Positions 1 through 5,240 of a DNA stretch of 14,825 nucleotides are shown one piece after another. The notes under the pieces are model-generated. The model was not told the origin of the DNA, did not search any database, and worked only from the letters and a program-made list of their open reading frames with translations. Origin of the DNA: CAMNAO01 sp045605145 (GTDB taxonomy: Bacteria; Bacillota; Clostridia; Oscillospirales; Oscillospiraceae). The stretch covers positions 1 through 14,825 of the forward strand of contig JAZUPH010000078.1 in NCBI GenBank assembly GCA_045605145.1, written 5' to 3'. The position numbers and the translations under genes were made by a program. Position 1 is the first letter of the stretch. Each line of letters begins with the position of its first letter.

Positions 1-72
1 GCAAGAAACGGATATTGCAGACCCCTTCAAGGGGATAGGTCAGGCCAGAAAAGTGTTAGGTCTATAAAAATG

Positions 73-103
73 GAACCTCCAACATTCTTAACATTGGAGG
101 TTC
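73..103 (-). terminator. Intrinsic terminator after the excisionase-like gene
   Basis: A perfect 10-bp inverted repeat (73-82 with 94-103, 11-nt loop) lies just downstream of the minus-strand stop at 119. Read on the minus strand, it is followed by a run of five T after one C-A step, as in a Rho-independent terminator. Confidence 0.75.
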
Positions 104-118
104 ATCTACTATAAATAC

Positions 119-343
119 TTACATTTCATTATTCTGTGTCGGACTATTCACTGTTTTTTCGCCATTAATCAAATCGTACAGTGATTCCATATCAACAAGT
201 ATTTTCTTCCCTGTGTAGAAACACTTGACGATACCATTGTTACAGAGATTTCTGATGCAATTTGCAGTAATTGCAGAGTCCGCATCGAGCTCCAGGATTT
301 CCGCTACAGCTTCTGCTATCGTTCTCATTCTGTGTAACGCCAT
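119..343 (-). CDS. Small excisionase-like helix-turn-helix DNA-binding protein
   Basis: This is a 74-residue protein. It resembles the short MerR/Xis-type winged-helix proteins found beside integrases in Firmicute conjugative transposons and prophages: an N-terminal RMRTIAEAVAEI helix, a central ITANCIRNLCNNGIVKC recognition-like segment, then a beta hairpin (YTGKKILVD) and a final helix (MESLYDLI). The ATG at 343 is chosen because a GAAAGGAGGG ribosome binding site sits 8 nt upstream; the frame is open further upstream but without a better start. In such elements the protein usually acts as a recombination directionality factor or small regulator. The family-level call rests on pattern recognition, and the role in excision is inferred from the adjacent attachment site. 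No integrase follows it within the window, and a terminator comes directly after the gene, so it is probably transcribed alone. Confidence 0.7.
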   Translation of the reverse strand: MALHRMRTIAEAVAEILELDADSAITANCIRNLCNNGIVKCFYTGKKILVDMESLYDLINGEKTVNSPTQNNEM

Positions 344-370
344 TATAATGCCCTCCTTTCGTGGAAGGCA

Positions 371-399
371 ATTATCGCAGACAAATCCCATAAAGTCCA
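371..399 (-). promoter_or_regulatory. Sigma-A-type promoter of the excisionase-like gene
   Basis: On the minus strand, TGGACT (394-399) and GATAAT (371-376) are separated by 17 bp. Transcription would begin near 364 and give a leader of about 20 nt before the ATG at 343. Confidence 0.6.
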
Positions 400-465
400 G
401 TAGATTATGTGATCATTAGCAAACTGTTAACATGCAGTTTTGCTCGGCAGTAAACCCTTTAAAAT

Positions 466-497
466 TGGCACCTTTTTTGGTGCCATACGCGGTGCCA
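466..497. repeat. TGGCACC / GGTGCCA repeat cluster near the element end
   Basis: TGGCACC (466-472) forms a perfect 7-bp inverted repeat with GGTGCCA (479-485) across six T residues. A second direct GGTGCCA follows at 491-497, 12 bp after the first. It lies between the excisionase-like gene and the attachment site, so it could bind Xis or integrase; that is inference only. Confidence 0.5.
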
Positions 498-601
498 TGT
501 TCTAAAATCCCAACAGAAATCTCGACAATATTGTAAAAGTTATCGAATTTGTGTGTAATTCACACGAAAACTCTCCAGAATACGCCCTACATAGAATATA
601 T

Positions 602-617
602 GGATATTGTAAACCCC
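602..617 (+). repeat. 16-bp imperfect direct repeat, second copy at 10-25
   Basis: GGATATTGTAAACCCC here matches GGATATTGCAGACCCC at 10-25 in 14 of 16 positions. The core ATATTGTAAA also occurs at 528-537. Copies this close to an attachment site, inside the element, could be integrase arm-type binding sites. This is a suggestion, not a demonstration. Confidence 0.45.
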
Positions 618-637
618 AAAGAAGCATTAGCTCTGTC

Positions 638-682
638 CTCCTAAGCGGAAGGTCGGGGATTCGAATTCCTTCGGGCGTGCCA
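638..682 (+). other. Attachment site: 3' fragment of tRNA-Arg(CCU)
   Basis: The sequence contains an anticodon loop CTCCTAA (638-644, anticodon CCU), the 3' anticodon-stem strand GCGGA (645-649), a five-base variable loop, a T arm with loop TTCGAAT (660-666) and pairing stems 655-659/667-671, a seven-base 3' acceptor strand (672-678), a discriminator G and encoded CCA (680-682). Nothing upstream can pair with the acceptor strand, so the 5' half is missing. The expected 5' anticodon-stem strand is also disrupted: there is one extra base between it and the loop. This is therefore not a functional tRNA but the copy left at one end of an element integrated in tRNA-Arg(CCU). The crossover point lies at or near the anticodon loop; its exact position cannot be seen without the other end. 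Confidence 0.82.
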
Positions 683-683
683 T

Positions 684-714
684 AAAAGCCGGCAGTGTAA
701 AACTGTCGGCTTTT
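684..714 (+). terminator. Intrinsic terminator of the original tRNA-Arg gene
   Basis: A 13-bp stem (684-696 with 702-714, one G-T pair, 5-nt loop) starts two bases after the CCA of the tRNA fragment and ends in TTTTGTTTTG. It fits the terminator of the original tRNA gene, which shows that chromosomal backbone resumes here. Confidence 0.8.
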
Positions 715-861
715 GTTTTGTCCGCACGGCATTCATGCATACAGGCACCCGCACATTGGTTGACCACAGGGTGACGGTTCTTTTGTGTTAATAAAAAGCG
801 CAGAAAGATATGTTTGACGGCAGTTGGCCGGTGGCCCGGTTAAGCAGGGGCAACAGAAGCA

Positions 862-893
862 AAAGGCAGAGCCGGCAAATCGGCTCTGCCTTT
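862..893 (-). terminator. Intrinsic terminator of the DUF975 gene
   Basis: A perfect 13-bp inverted repeat (862-874 with 881-893, 6-nt loop) lies 17 bp beyond the minus-strand stop codon at 911. The T run on the minus strand is short (four), so strength may be moderate. The roughly 145 bp between this and the tRNA terminator hold nothing I recognise. Confidence 0.75.
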
Positions 894-910
894 AAGTATT
901 TCCAAATCCC

Positions 911-1945
911 CTATGCCATCGGGGGTGCGCCGCACTGCGGCGGGGCGACGGGCGAAGGCGGGAAATGCAGGCGCTTGAGCTGGTCATAGTAGCCCGCCAT
1001 CGCAATGTATATATACGGCGTAACAAACAGCACATTGAGTATATTCAATGTTAACACGCCCAGATACGCCCAGCCCAAAAAGGACAAACACAGCACAAAA
1101 ATCTGGGTCTCATGACCGAATACCATACGCGAAGACGTCTTTGTCACCTGAGTGACGGGCATCCAGGGACACTCGACCAAAAGGTACAGCGACATTGAAT
1201 AAGTCAGGCTTTTGTATACAGCAAGGATGGAGCCGATGAAAGGGATGAGCATCCACACATAGGTGCACAGCATGACCCAGAGGTTGCCAAGCAATATACG
1301 CCGAAAGCGACCTTTACCAAAATGCAGGCGGAACAGATAGCCCGGTTTGGCGGGCTGCCCGCGATAGATCATGAGCATCCCGTAGCTCAGGACGCTGGTG
1401 AGTACTGAGCATACCGAGCTGATGATAAGCGCCGCCGCACAGTTGCGGACGACAACATTGCGCACCGTCAAATCAGCCAGCTCAGCCGAAAGGCGGTTTG
1501 CCGCGTTATAGCTCCGGTTCAGATCGTCAGCATCGAAATCCCCGATAATTTCCACAATATCCATGTAGCTTTGCAGGTAGTCTCCGTACACGATCGCCAT
1601 AACAAACATCGCGGCAAGCATGGTAAACAGAAACCAGATCAAAGAGCATAGCATGGCACTTTTCCAGTTCTTCCTGTACTGCCGTCTGGCCAGCGCCTTA
1701 AGTTCTTTTCGGTGCATGACCCCACGGAAGCCGCTCTCCCCGCCCTGCGTGGCATTGCTGCCGGACGGCCCCGACGGGCGATACGCAGATTCAGCCGTGT
1801 ACTGCGCTGCGGCAGTTTGGGGCGCGGGCTGATATGTATATGTATACTGCGGGGCAGGTGGGGGTGTGGGGCGCGGCCGACGGCAGCCGCAGCGGGTACA
1901 GAAATTTCCTTCACATTGCGTACCGCAGTTTGAGCAGATCCACAT
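911..1945 (-). CDS. Zinc-ribbon DUF975-family membrane protein
   Basis: The protein has 344 residues. The N terminus is a double-CxxC zinc ribbon (C4, C7, C16, C19) followed by a Pro/Tyr/Ala-rich linker to about residue 70. The rest is a polytopic membrane domain with hydrophobic segments near residues 95-120, 170-195, 220-250 and 285-320. The C-terminal block, with a GHE..IF..CLSFLGW motif and a later PYIYIAMAGYY motif, is characteristic of DUF975, an integral membrane family of unknown function in Firmicutes. The start at 1945 is chosen because GAGGAGGGA lies 8 nt upstream; an in-frame ATG 54 bases earlier lies upstream of the likely transcription start. The gene sits 75 bp downstream of rny but has its own probable promoter. 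The zinc ribbon may mediate protein contacts; function is unknown. Confidence 0.85.
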   Translation of the reverse strand: MWICSNCGTQCEGNFCTRCGCRRPRPTPPPAPQYTYTYQPAPQTAAAQYTAESAYRPSGPSGSNATQGGESGFRGVMHRKELKALARRQYRKNWKSAMLCSLIWFLFTMLAAMFVMAIVYGDYLQSYMDIVEIIGDFDADDLNRSYNAANRLSAELADLTVRNVVVRNCAAALIISSVCSVLTSVLSYGMLMIYRGQPAKPGYLFRLHFGKGRFRRILLGNLWVMLCTYVWMLIPFIGSILAVYKSLTYSMSLYLLVECPWMPVTQVTKTSSRMVFGHETQIFVLCLSFLGWAYLGVLTLNILNVLFVTPYIYIAMAGYYDQLKRLHFPPSPVAPPQCGAPPMA

Positions 1946-1976
1946 ATGCCGTCCCTCCTCTTTTTCCCTTGTTCTG

Positions 1977-1985
1977 ATTATAACA
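1977..1985 (-). promoter_or_regulatory. Extended -10 promoter of the DUF975 gene
   Basis: The minus strand reads TGTTATAAT (TGn plus a perfect TATAAT at 1977-1982), placing transcription start near 1970, some 25 nt before the ATG at 1945. There is no good -35 at 17 bp. A TTGACA exists upstream, but only 11 bp from the -10, inside the rny terminator stem, so it is probably not used. The element directly overlaps the T tract of that terminator. Confidence 0.55.
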
Positions 1986-2013
1986 AAATCCCCTGTCAAT
2001 TGACAGGGGATTT
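1986..2013 (-). terminator. Intrinsic terminator of rny
   Basis: A perfect 28-bp palindrome (1986-1999 with 2000-2013) would fold as a 12-bp stem with an AATT loop, 6 bp after the rny stop codon. The minus strand then reads TTTTGTT. Confidence 0.85.
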
Positions 2014-2019
2014 GAAAAT

Positions 2020-3561
2020 TTACTTGGCGTATTCAATGGCGCGGGTCTCACGCAGGACATTGACCTTGATCTGGCCGGGGTACTGAAGCTCCGCCTCGAT
2101 CTTATTGGCGATCTGTCGGGCGAGCAGCAGCATCTCATCCTCATTGACCTGCTCGGGCTTGACCATGATGCGGATCTCGCGGCCGGCCTGAATGGCGTAG
2201 CTGCTTTCAACACCGTGGAAGCTGCTGGTAAGCTCTTCCAGCTTTTCAAGACGCTTGATATAGGTCTCGATATTCTCGCGTCTGGCGCCGGGGCGGGCGG
2301 CAGAGATGGTGTCCGCGGCCTGGATGAGGACGGCGACGACCGTTTTCGCCTCCACATCGCCATGGTGCGCCTCGATAGCGTTGACGACGATTTCGTTCTC
2401 GCGGTAGCGGCGGGCAAGCTCCACACCCAGAGAAACGTGGGTACCCTCCATGTCGTGGTCCACCGCCTTGCCCAGGTCGTGAAGCAGACCTGCGCGCTTG
2501 GCAAGGTTTACATCCTCACCCAGCTCTGCCGCCAGAAGGCCGGCGATGTGGGACACCTCGATAGAGTGCTGCAGGATGTTCTGACCGTAGCTGGTGCGGT
2601 ACTTCATGCGGCCGATGAGCTTGACGATCTCGGGATTGAGACCGCGTACGCCGGTCTCAAACACGGCGCGCTCGCCTTCGGCCTTGATGGTGGCATCCAC
2701 CTCTTTTTTGGCCTTATCCACCATCTCCTCAATGCGGGCGGGATGGATGCGGCCGTCAATGATAAGTTTCTCCAGCGCGATACGGGCCACCTCACGGCGG
2801 ACGGGGTCAAAGCTGGAAACAGTAATCGCCTCGGGCGTGTCATCAATGATAAGGTCGACGCCGGTGAGCGCCTCTATCGAGCGGATGTTGCGCCCTTCGC
2901 GGCCGATGATGCGGCCCTTCATCTCGGTGTTGGGCAGTGGCACAACGGACACGGTAGCCTCAGACACATGGTCTGCAGCACAGCGCTGGATAGCCTGGGA
3001 AATAATTTCTCTCGCCTTATCCTCGGCCTCGTCTCTGATGCGGGCCTCAGACTCTTTGATTTTCAGTGCAGCTTCGTGGGTGATCTCGTTCTCAAGATCA
3101 CGGAGCAGTTCGGCCTTTGCCTCTTCAGCGGTCAGTCCGGACAGCTGTTCAAGAACGGCCAGTTCCTGCTTCTTCAGTTCTTCAAGTGCCTCGCGCTCTT
3201 TGTCCAGGTCAGCGGACTTGCGGGCCAGGGCCTCGGTCTTCTTTTCCAGGGCGGCGGTCTTTTTATCAAGGTTTTCTTCCTTCTGCTGATACCGACGCTC
3301 CTGCTTGCTCAGCTCATTGCGGCGCTCGCGAACCTCCTTCTCGTATTCGCTGCGCTGATGATGGATCTCGTCTTTAGCCTCAAGCAGCATTTCCTTGTGC
3401 TTGTTTTCGGCCGTTTTGGTAGCTTCTTCGACTATTTTAGCCGCCTGGGCCTCTGCGCTGCCAATGGCGCGCTCGGCGACCCGTTTGCGGAGAATAATAC
3501 CGATGAGGATACCGATCCCCAGTGCTGCCGCAATAAGGACAACACAAATCCAAGTCTCCAT
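2020..3561 (-). CDS. rny: Ribonuclease Y
   Basis: RNase Y is the membrane-anchored endoribonuclease that starts bulk mRNA decay in many Firmicutes. The 513-residue protein has the full family layout: one N-terminal transmembrane helix (residues about 3-25), a long charged coiled coil (about 30-195), a KH domain with GRIIGREGRN (216-225), and an HD domain with metal-binding His332 and the catalytic HD pair in LLHDLGK (His361-Asp362). Length is normal (about 510-520). The ATG at 3561 is preferred: the in-frame GTG at 3576 is part of the AAGGAGGTG ribosome binding site itself. The resulting spacer of 12-14 nt is longer than usual. It is transcribed alone from a promoter about 170 bp upstream and ends in a strong terminator. 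Confidence 0.97.
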   Translation of the reverse strand: METWICVVLIAAALGIGILIGIILRKRVAERAIGSAEAQAAKIVEEATKTAENKHKEMLLEAKDEIHHQRSEYEKEVRERRNELSKQERRYQQKEENLDKKTAALEKKTEALARKSADLDKEREALEELKKQELAVLEQLSGLTAEEAKAELLRDLENEITHEAALKIKESEARIRDEAEDKAREIISQAIQRCAADHVSEATVSVVPLPNTEMKGRIIGREGRNIRSIEALTGVDLIIDDTPEAITVSSFDPVRREVARIALEKLIIDGRIHPARIEEMVDKAKKEVDATIKAEGERAVFETGVRGLNPEIVKLIGRMKYRTSYGQNILQHSIEVSHIAGLLAAELGEDVNLAKRAGLLHDLGKAVDHDMEGTHVSLGVELARRYRENEIVVNAIEAHHGDVEAKTVVAVLIQAADTISAARPGARRENIETYIKRLEKLEELTSSFHGVESSYAIQAGREIRIMVKPEQVNEDEMLLLARQIANKIEAELQYPGQIKVNVLRETRAIEYAK

Positions 3562-3660
3562 TGTCGGCGGATACACCTCCTTATTAAATTGAAAATATAA
3601 AAATCAGAAAAATGACAGATAAAATATCGGAAAAAACTGATCGGCAAACAAAATAAGACC

Positions 3661-3687
3661 CCGTCAGCCACGGTCAAGCGCCGACGG
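3661..3687 (-). promoter_or_regulatory. Hairpin in the rny leader
   Basis: On the minus strand, 3680-3687 pairs with 3661-3668 (8 bp, one G-U, 11-nt loop) and is followed by GGTCTTATTTTGTTTG. The leader of rny is about 170 nt, much longer than its ribosome binding site needs. The hairpin could be a weak attenuator or a processing/autoregulation site. It matches no riboswitch class I can recognise. Confidence 0.4.
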
Positions 3688-3740
3688 AGCGCCAAACAGG
3701 ATTTTGAAGCCGATATTCCTTTGTACAGTAATCCTACTCG

Positions 3741-3769
3741 ATTTTAACCCTCATTCGTCGTTATGTCAA
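3741..3769 (-). promoter_or_regulatory. Sigma-A promoter of rny
   Basis: On the minus strand, TTGACA (3764-3769) and TAAAAT (3741-3746) have a 17-bp spacer. The predicted start is near 3734. Together with the promoter at 3815-3843 it forms a compact divergent pair, filling the 318-bp gap between rny and the radical SAM gene. Confidence 0.8.
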
Positions 3770-3814
3770 GTGGGATTTTAAAGGCTCCTTAAGATTCGGT
3801 CTCTCCGCCCGGCC

Positions 3815-3843
3815 TTGACGGCCAAATGCCGCCTTTGTATAAT
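3815..3843 (+). promoter_or_regulatory. Sigma-A promoter of the radical SAM gene
   Basis: TTGACG (3815-3820) and TATAAT (3838-3843) are separated by 17 bp. Transcription would begin near 3850. This excludes the upstream in-frame ATG at 3826 as the start codon and supports the GTG at 3880. Confidence 0.85.
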
Positions 3844-3879
3844 GGCCTTGAACAACGAACTTTTGGGGAGGTGAGTGCC

Positions 3880-4791
3880 GTGAACCCGACAAATACAGCA
3901 GATCTGTGCCGCCTGTGCCCGAGAGCATGCATGGCGCGCCGCGCCGACGGTGTACGCGGGCGCTGCGGCGAAGCGGCGGTACCCCGAATTGCCAGGGCTG
4001 CACTGCACCACTGGGAAGAGCCCTGCATCAGCGGTACCCGCGGCAGCGGTGCCGTGTTCTTCACCGGCTGCCCGCTTGGCTGCGTGTACTGCCAGAACCG
4101 GGCCATCAGCCGCGGCGGTGACTCTGCTCCGGGACAGGCGGTATCGCCCGACAGCCTGCGGCGCATTTTCCTGCGCCTTATAGACGAGGGGGCGCATAAC
4201 ATTAATCTTGTCACACCCCTTCACTTTACAGAGGGAGTATTGCCTGCCCTCCGCGAGCCGCTGCCCGTGCCGGTGGTCGTCAACACCGGCGGCTATGAGC
4301 GGGTGGAGACTCTGCGCCGCTGGGAAGGCAAGGCGCAGATATGGCTGCCGGATATGAAATACGCACTCAAAGATCCTGCTGCAAGGTACAGCGCAGCTCC
4401 GGACTATCCCGAAGCGGCGAAGGCCGCGATACTTGAGATGTTCCGCCAGGTGGGGCCATATGAACTTGACGAGGACGGTATTCTGAAGAAGGGCGTGGTC
4501 ATACGCCACCTTGTGCTGCCGGGCGAGGGGGAGAACACCCGCCTTGTGCTGGAGTGGATTGCCCACACTTTCCGCCCCGGTGAGGTGCTGGTGAGCCTTA
4601 TGAGCCAGTACACGCCACCCGCAGATGTGCCCGGTCTGCCCGAAAATCTGCGCCGCCCCATAAAACCCATTGAATATAAAATGGCCCTCAGACACATGGA
4701 GCGGCTGGGACTGGAGCATGGATACAGACAGGATCACAGCGCCGCGACGGAGGATTTTCTGCCGGATTTTGACCTTAGCGGGGTGGAATAA
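3880..4791 (+). CDS. PflX-like radical SAM iron-sulfur protein
   Basis: The 303-residue protein has the radical SAM cluster motif CxxxCxxC in FFTGCPLGCVYCQN (Cys64, Cys68, Cys71), which binds the 4Fe-4S cluster that cleaves S-adenosylmethionine. It belongs with the PflX/COG1313 group: an N-terminal Cys cluster (C10, C13, C17, C29) in a CRLCPRAC...GRCG pattern, the ALHHWEEPCISG block, NINLVTPLHF, and a PDMKYA segment. The family is annotated by similarity to pyruvate formate-lyase activating enzymes, but its substrate is not established. The start is GTG at 3880, with GGGGAGG 8 nt upstream and a promoter just before it. It is a single-gene unit, divergent from rny, with no pyruvate formate-lyase or other glycyl radical enzyme gene in the window. 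No convincing terminator follows it. Confidence 0.88.
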   Translation: MNPTNTADLCRLCPRACMARRADGVRGRCGEAAVPRIARAALHHWEEPCISGTRGSGAVFFTGCPLGCVYCQNRAISRGGDSAPGQAVSPDSLRRIFLRLIDEGAHNINLVTPLHFTEGVLPALREPLPVPVVVNTGGYERVETLRRWEGKAQIWLPDMKYALKDPAARYSAAPDYPEAAKAAILEMFRQVGPYELDEDGILKKGVVIRHLVLPGEGENTRLVLEWIAHTFRPGEVLVSLMSQYTPPADVPGLPENLRRPIKPIEYKMALRHMERLGLEHGYRQDHSAATEDFLPDFDLSGVE

Positions 4792-4892
4792 TACAGGTTG
4801 TAATCACACCCTATGGGTGCGTAATTATCCGTTTGCGCCATTATGTCAACGGAATAAACCGGTGAATACTTCAAAAATTTTATACGCGCGGT

Positions 4893-4922
4893 TGTGGAAA
4901 AGCCTGTGGAGATTGTGCAAAA
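4893..4922 (-). promoter_or_regulatory. Cluster of three DnaA-box-like 9-mers
   Basis: Read on the minus strand the 9-mers are TTTTGCACA (4914-4922), ATCTCCACA (4905-4913) and TTTTCCACA (4893-4901). The first and third fit the relaxed box TTWTNCACA; the second matches TTATCCACA at 7 of 9. No dnaA or dnaN gene is nearby, so this is not evidence for the replication origin. Chance is possible. Confidence 0.3.
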
Positions 4923-4962
4923 CTGACCCATACGGGGGTGACTTTTGACTTTCATGGAACTA

Positions 4963-5009
4963 TTTTACCTTCCGGAGTATCCATTAACAGTGAATACGGG
5001 CAGGTAAAA
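4963..5009. repeat. Imperfect stem-loop
   Basis: TTTTACCT (4963-4970) pairs perfectly with AGGTAAAA (5002-5009). Further partial pairing inside includes GTATCC with GAATAC. No T tract follows, so it is more likely a protein-binding or RNA-structure element than a terminator. Confidence 0.45.
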
Positions 5010-5090
5010 ACACCGATTTTGTAAAATTATGTCGATTATGCCGTAACTTTGTCGAACTAGGACAGAATTTGAAATCTGTGCCAGGGCTGC

Positions 5091-5119
5091 AATATTTAAT
5101 TTAATTAGTATTAAATATT
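5091..5119. repeat. Perfect AT-only inverted repeat, candidate operator
   Basis: AATATTTAAT (5091-5100) and ATTAAATATT (5110-5119) form a perfect 10-bp inverted repeat with a 9-bp spacer. It ends 21 bp upstream of the -35 element of the symporter promoter, a position suited to an activator site. Confidence 0.5.
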
Positions 5120-5140
5120 ATAATAATGTCGCATTTGTTA

Positions 5141-5169
5141 TTTACAAGTTTTTACCACACAACTATAAT
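5141..5169 (+). promoter_or_regulatory. Sigma-A promoter of the DASS symporter gene
   Basis: TTTACA (5141-5146) and TATAAT (5164-5169) have a 17-bp spacer. The predicted start near 5176 gives a leader of about 65 nt. Confidence 0.8.
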
Positions 5170-5240
5170 GAAGGTACTTCAGTTTTCTTGACTATCTCAT
5201 ATTAATTTGCGCACAGGCGCGAAAGAGCGGAGGAACACAT

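Larger units (their letters stand above)
1..637. mobile_element. Right-hand end of an integrated mobile element
   Basis: This segment is visibly richer in A+T than the rest of the window. It holds one excisionase-like gene and ends exactly where a tRNA-Arg 3' fragment begins. Integrative elements with tyrosine recombinases commonly insert into the 3' part of tRNA genes, leaving an intact tRNA at one end and a 3' copy at the other. The fragment is followed by native tRNA terminator sequence on its right, so the element should extend leftward out of the window, with the integrase and intact tRNA there. Positions 1-72 and about 400-627 hold no gene I can support, only short repeats. Whether it is an ICE, prophage or non-conjugative island cannot be told from this end alone. 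Confidence 0.7.
4792..5240. other. 449-bp non-coding region upstream of the DASS symporter
   Basis: I find no supported gene on either strand here. The region holds three DnaA-box-like 9-mers (4893-4922), an imperfect stem-loop (4963-5009), a perfect AT-only inverted repeat (5091-5119) in an AT-rich tract that runs to about 5126, and the symporter promoter (5141-5169). A direct repeat ATTATGTC occurs at 4840-4847 and 5026-5033. The region is unusually long and structured for this window, where most genes have leaders under 100 nt. Confidence 0.6.

Noticed and set aside
419..561. Minus-strand frame that reads like a short protein tail (contains GTAYGTKKGANFKGF and ends at 419)
   Set aside because: It is closed by an in-frame stop just upstream and has no start codon or ribosome binding site. 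It may be a remnant of a recombinase C terminus, but at under 50 codons it cannot be supported as a gene.
606..682. A complete functional tRNA-Arg gene
   Set aside because: No 5' acceptor strand, D arm or correctly spaced 5' anticodon-stem strand is present upstream of the anticodon loop.
502..732. A 76-codon minus-strand open frame across the tRNA fragment and its terminator
   Set aside because: Its PEGIRIPDLPLRRT-type sequence is the antisense of the tRNA 3' end, a frequent false prediction. It has no ribosome binding site.
2215..3600. Long plus-strand open frame opposite rny
   Set aside because: It is antisense to a complete, well-conserved gene and lacks a ribosome binding site. Long antisense frames follow from GC-rich codon use.
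4802..4833. Possible terminator after the radical SAM gene (CACCC/GGGTG)
   Set aside because: Only five contiguous base pairs and no T tract.
4734..4955. 73-codon minus-strand frame across the end of the radical SAM gene
   Set aside because: It overlaps a real gene, and I see no ribosome binding site, promoter or recognisable sequence.
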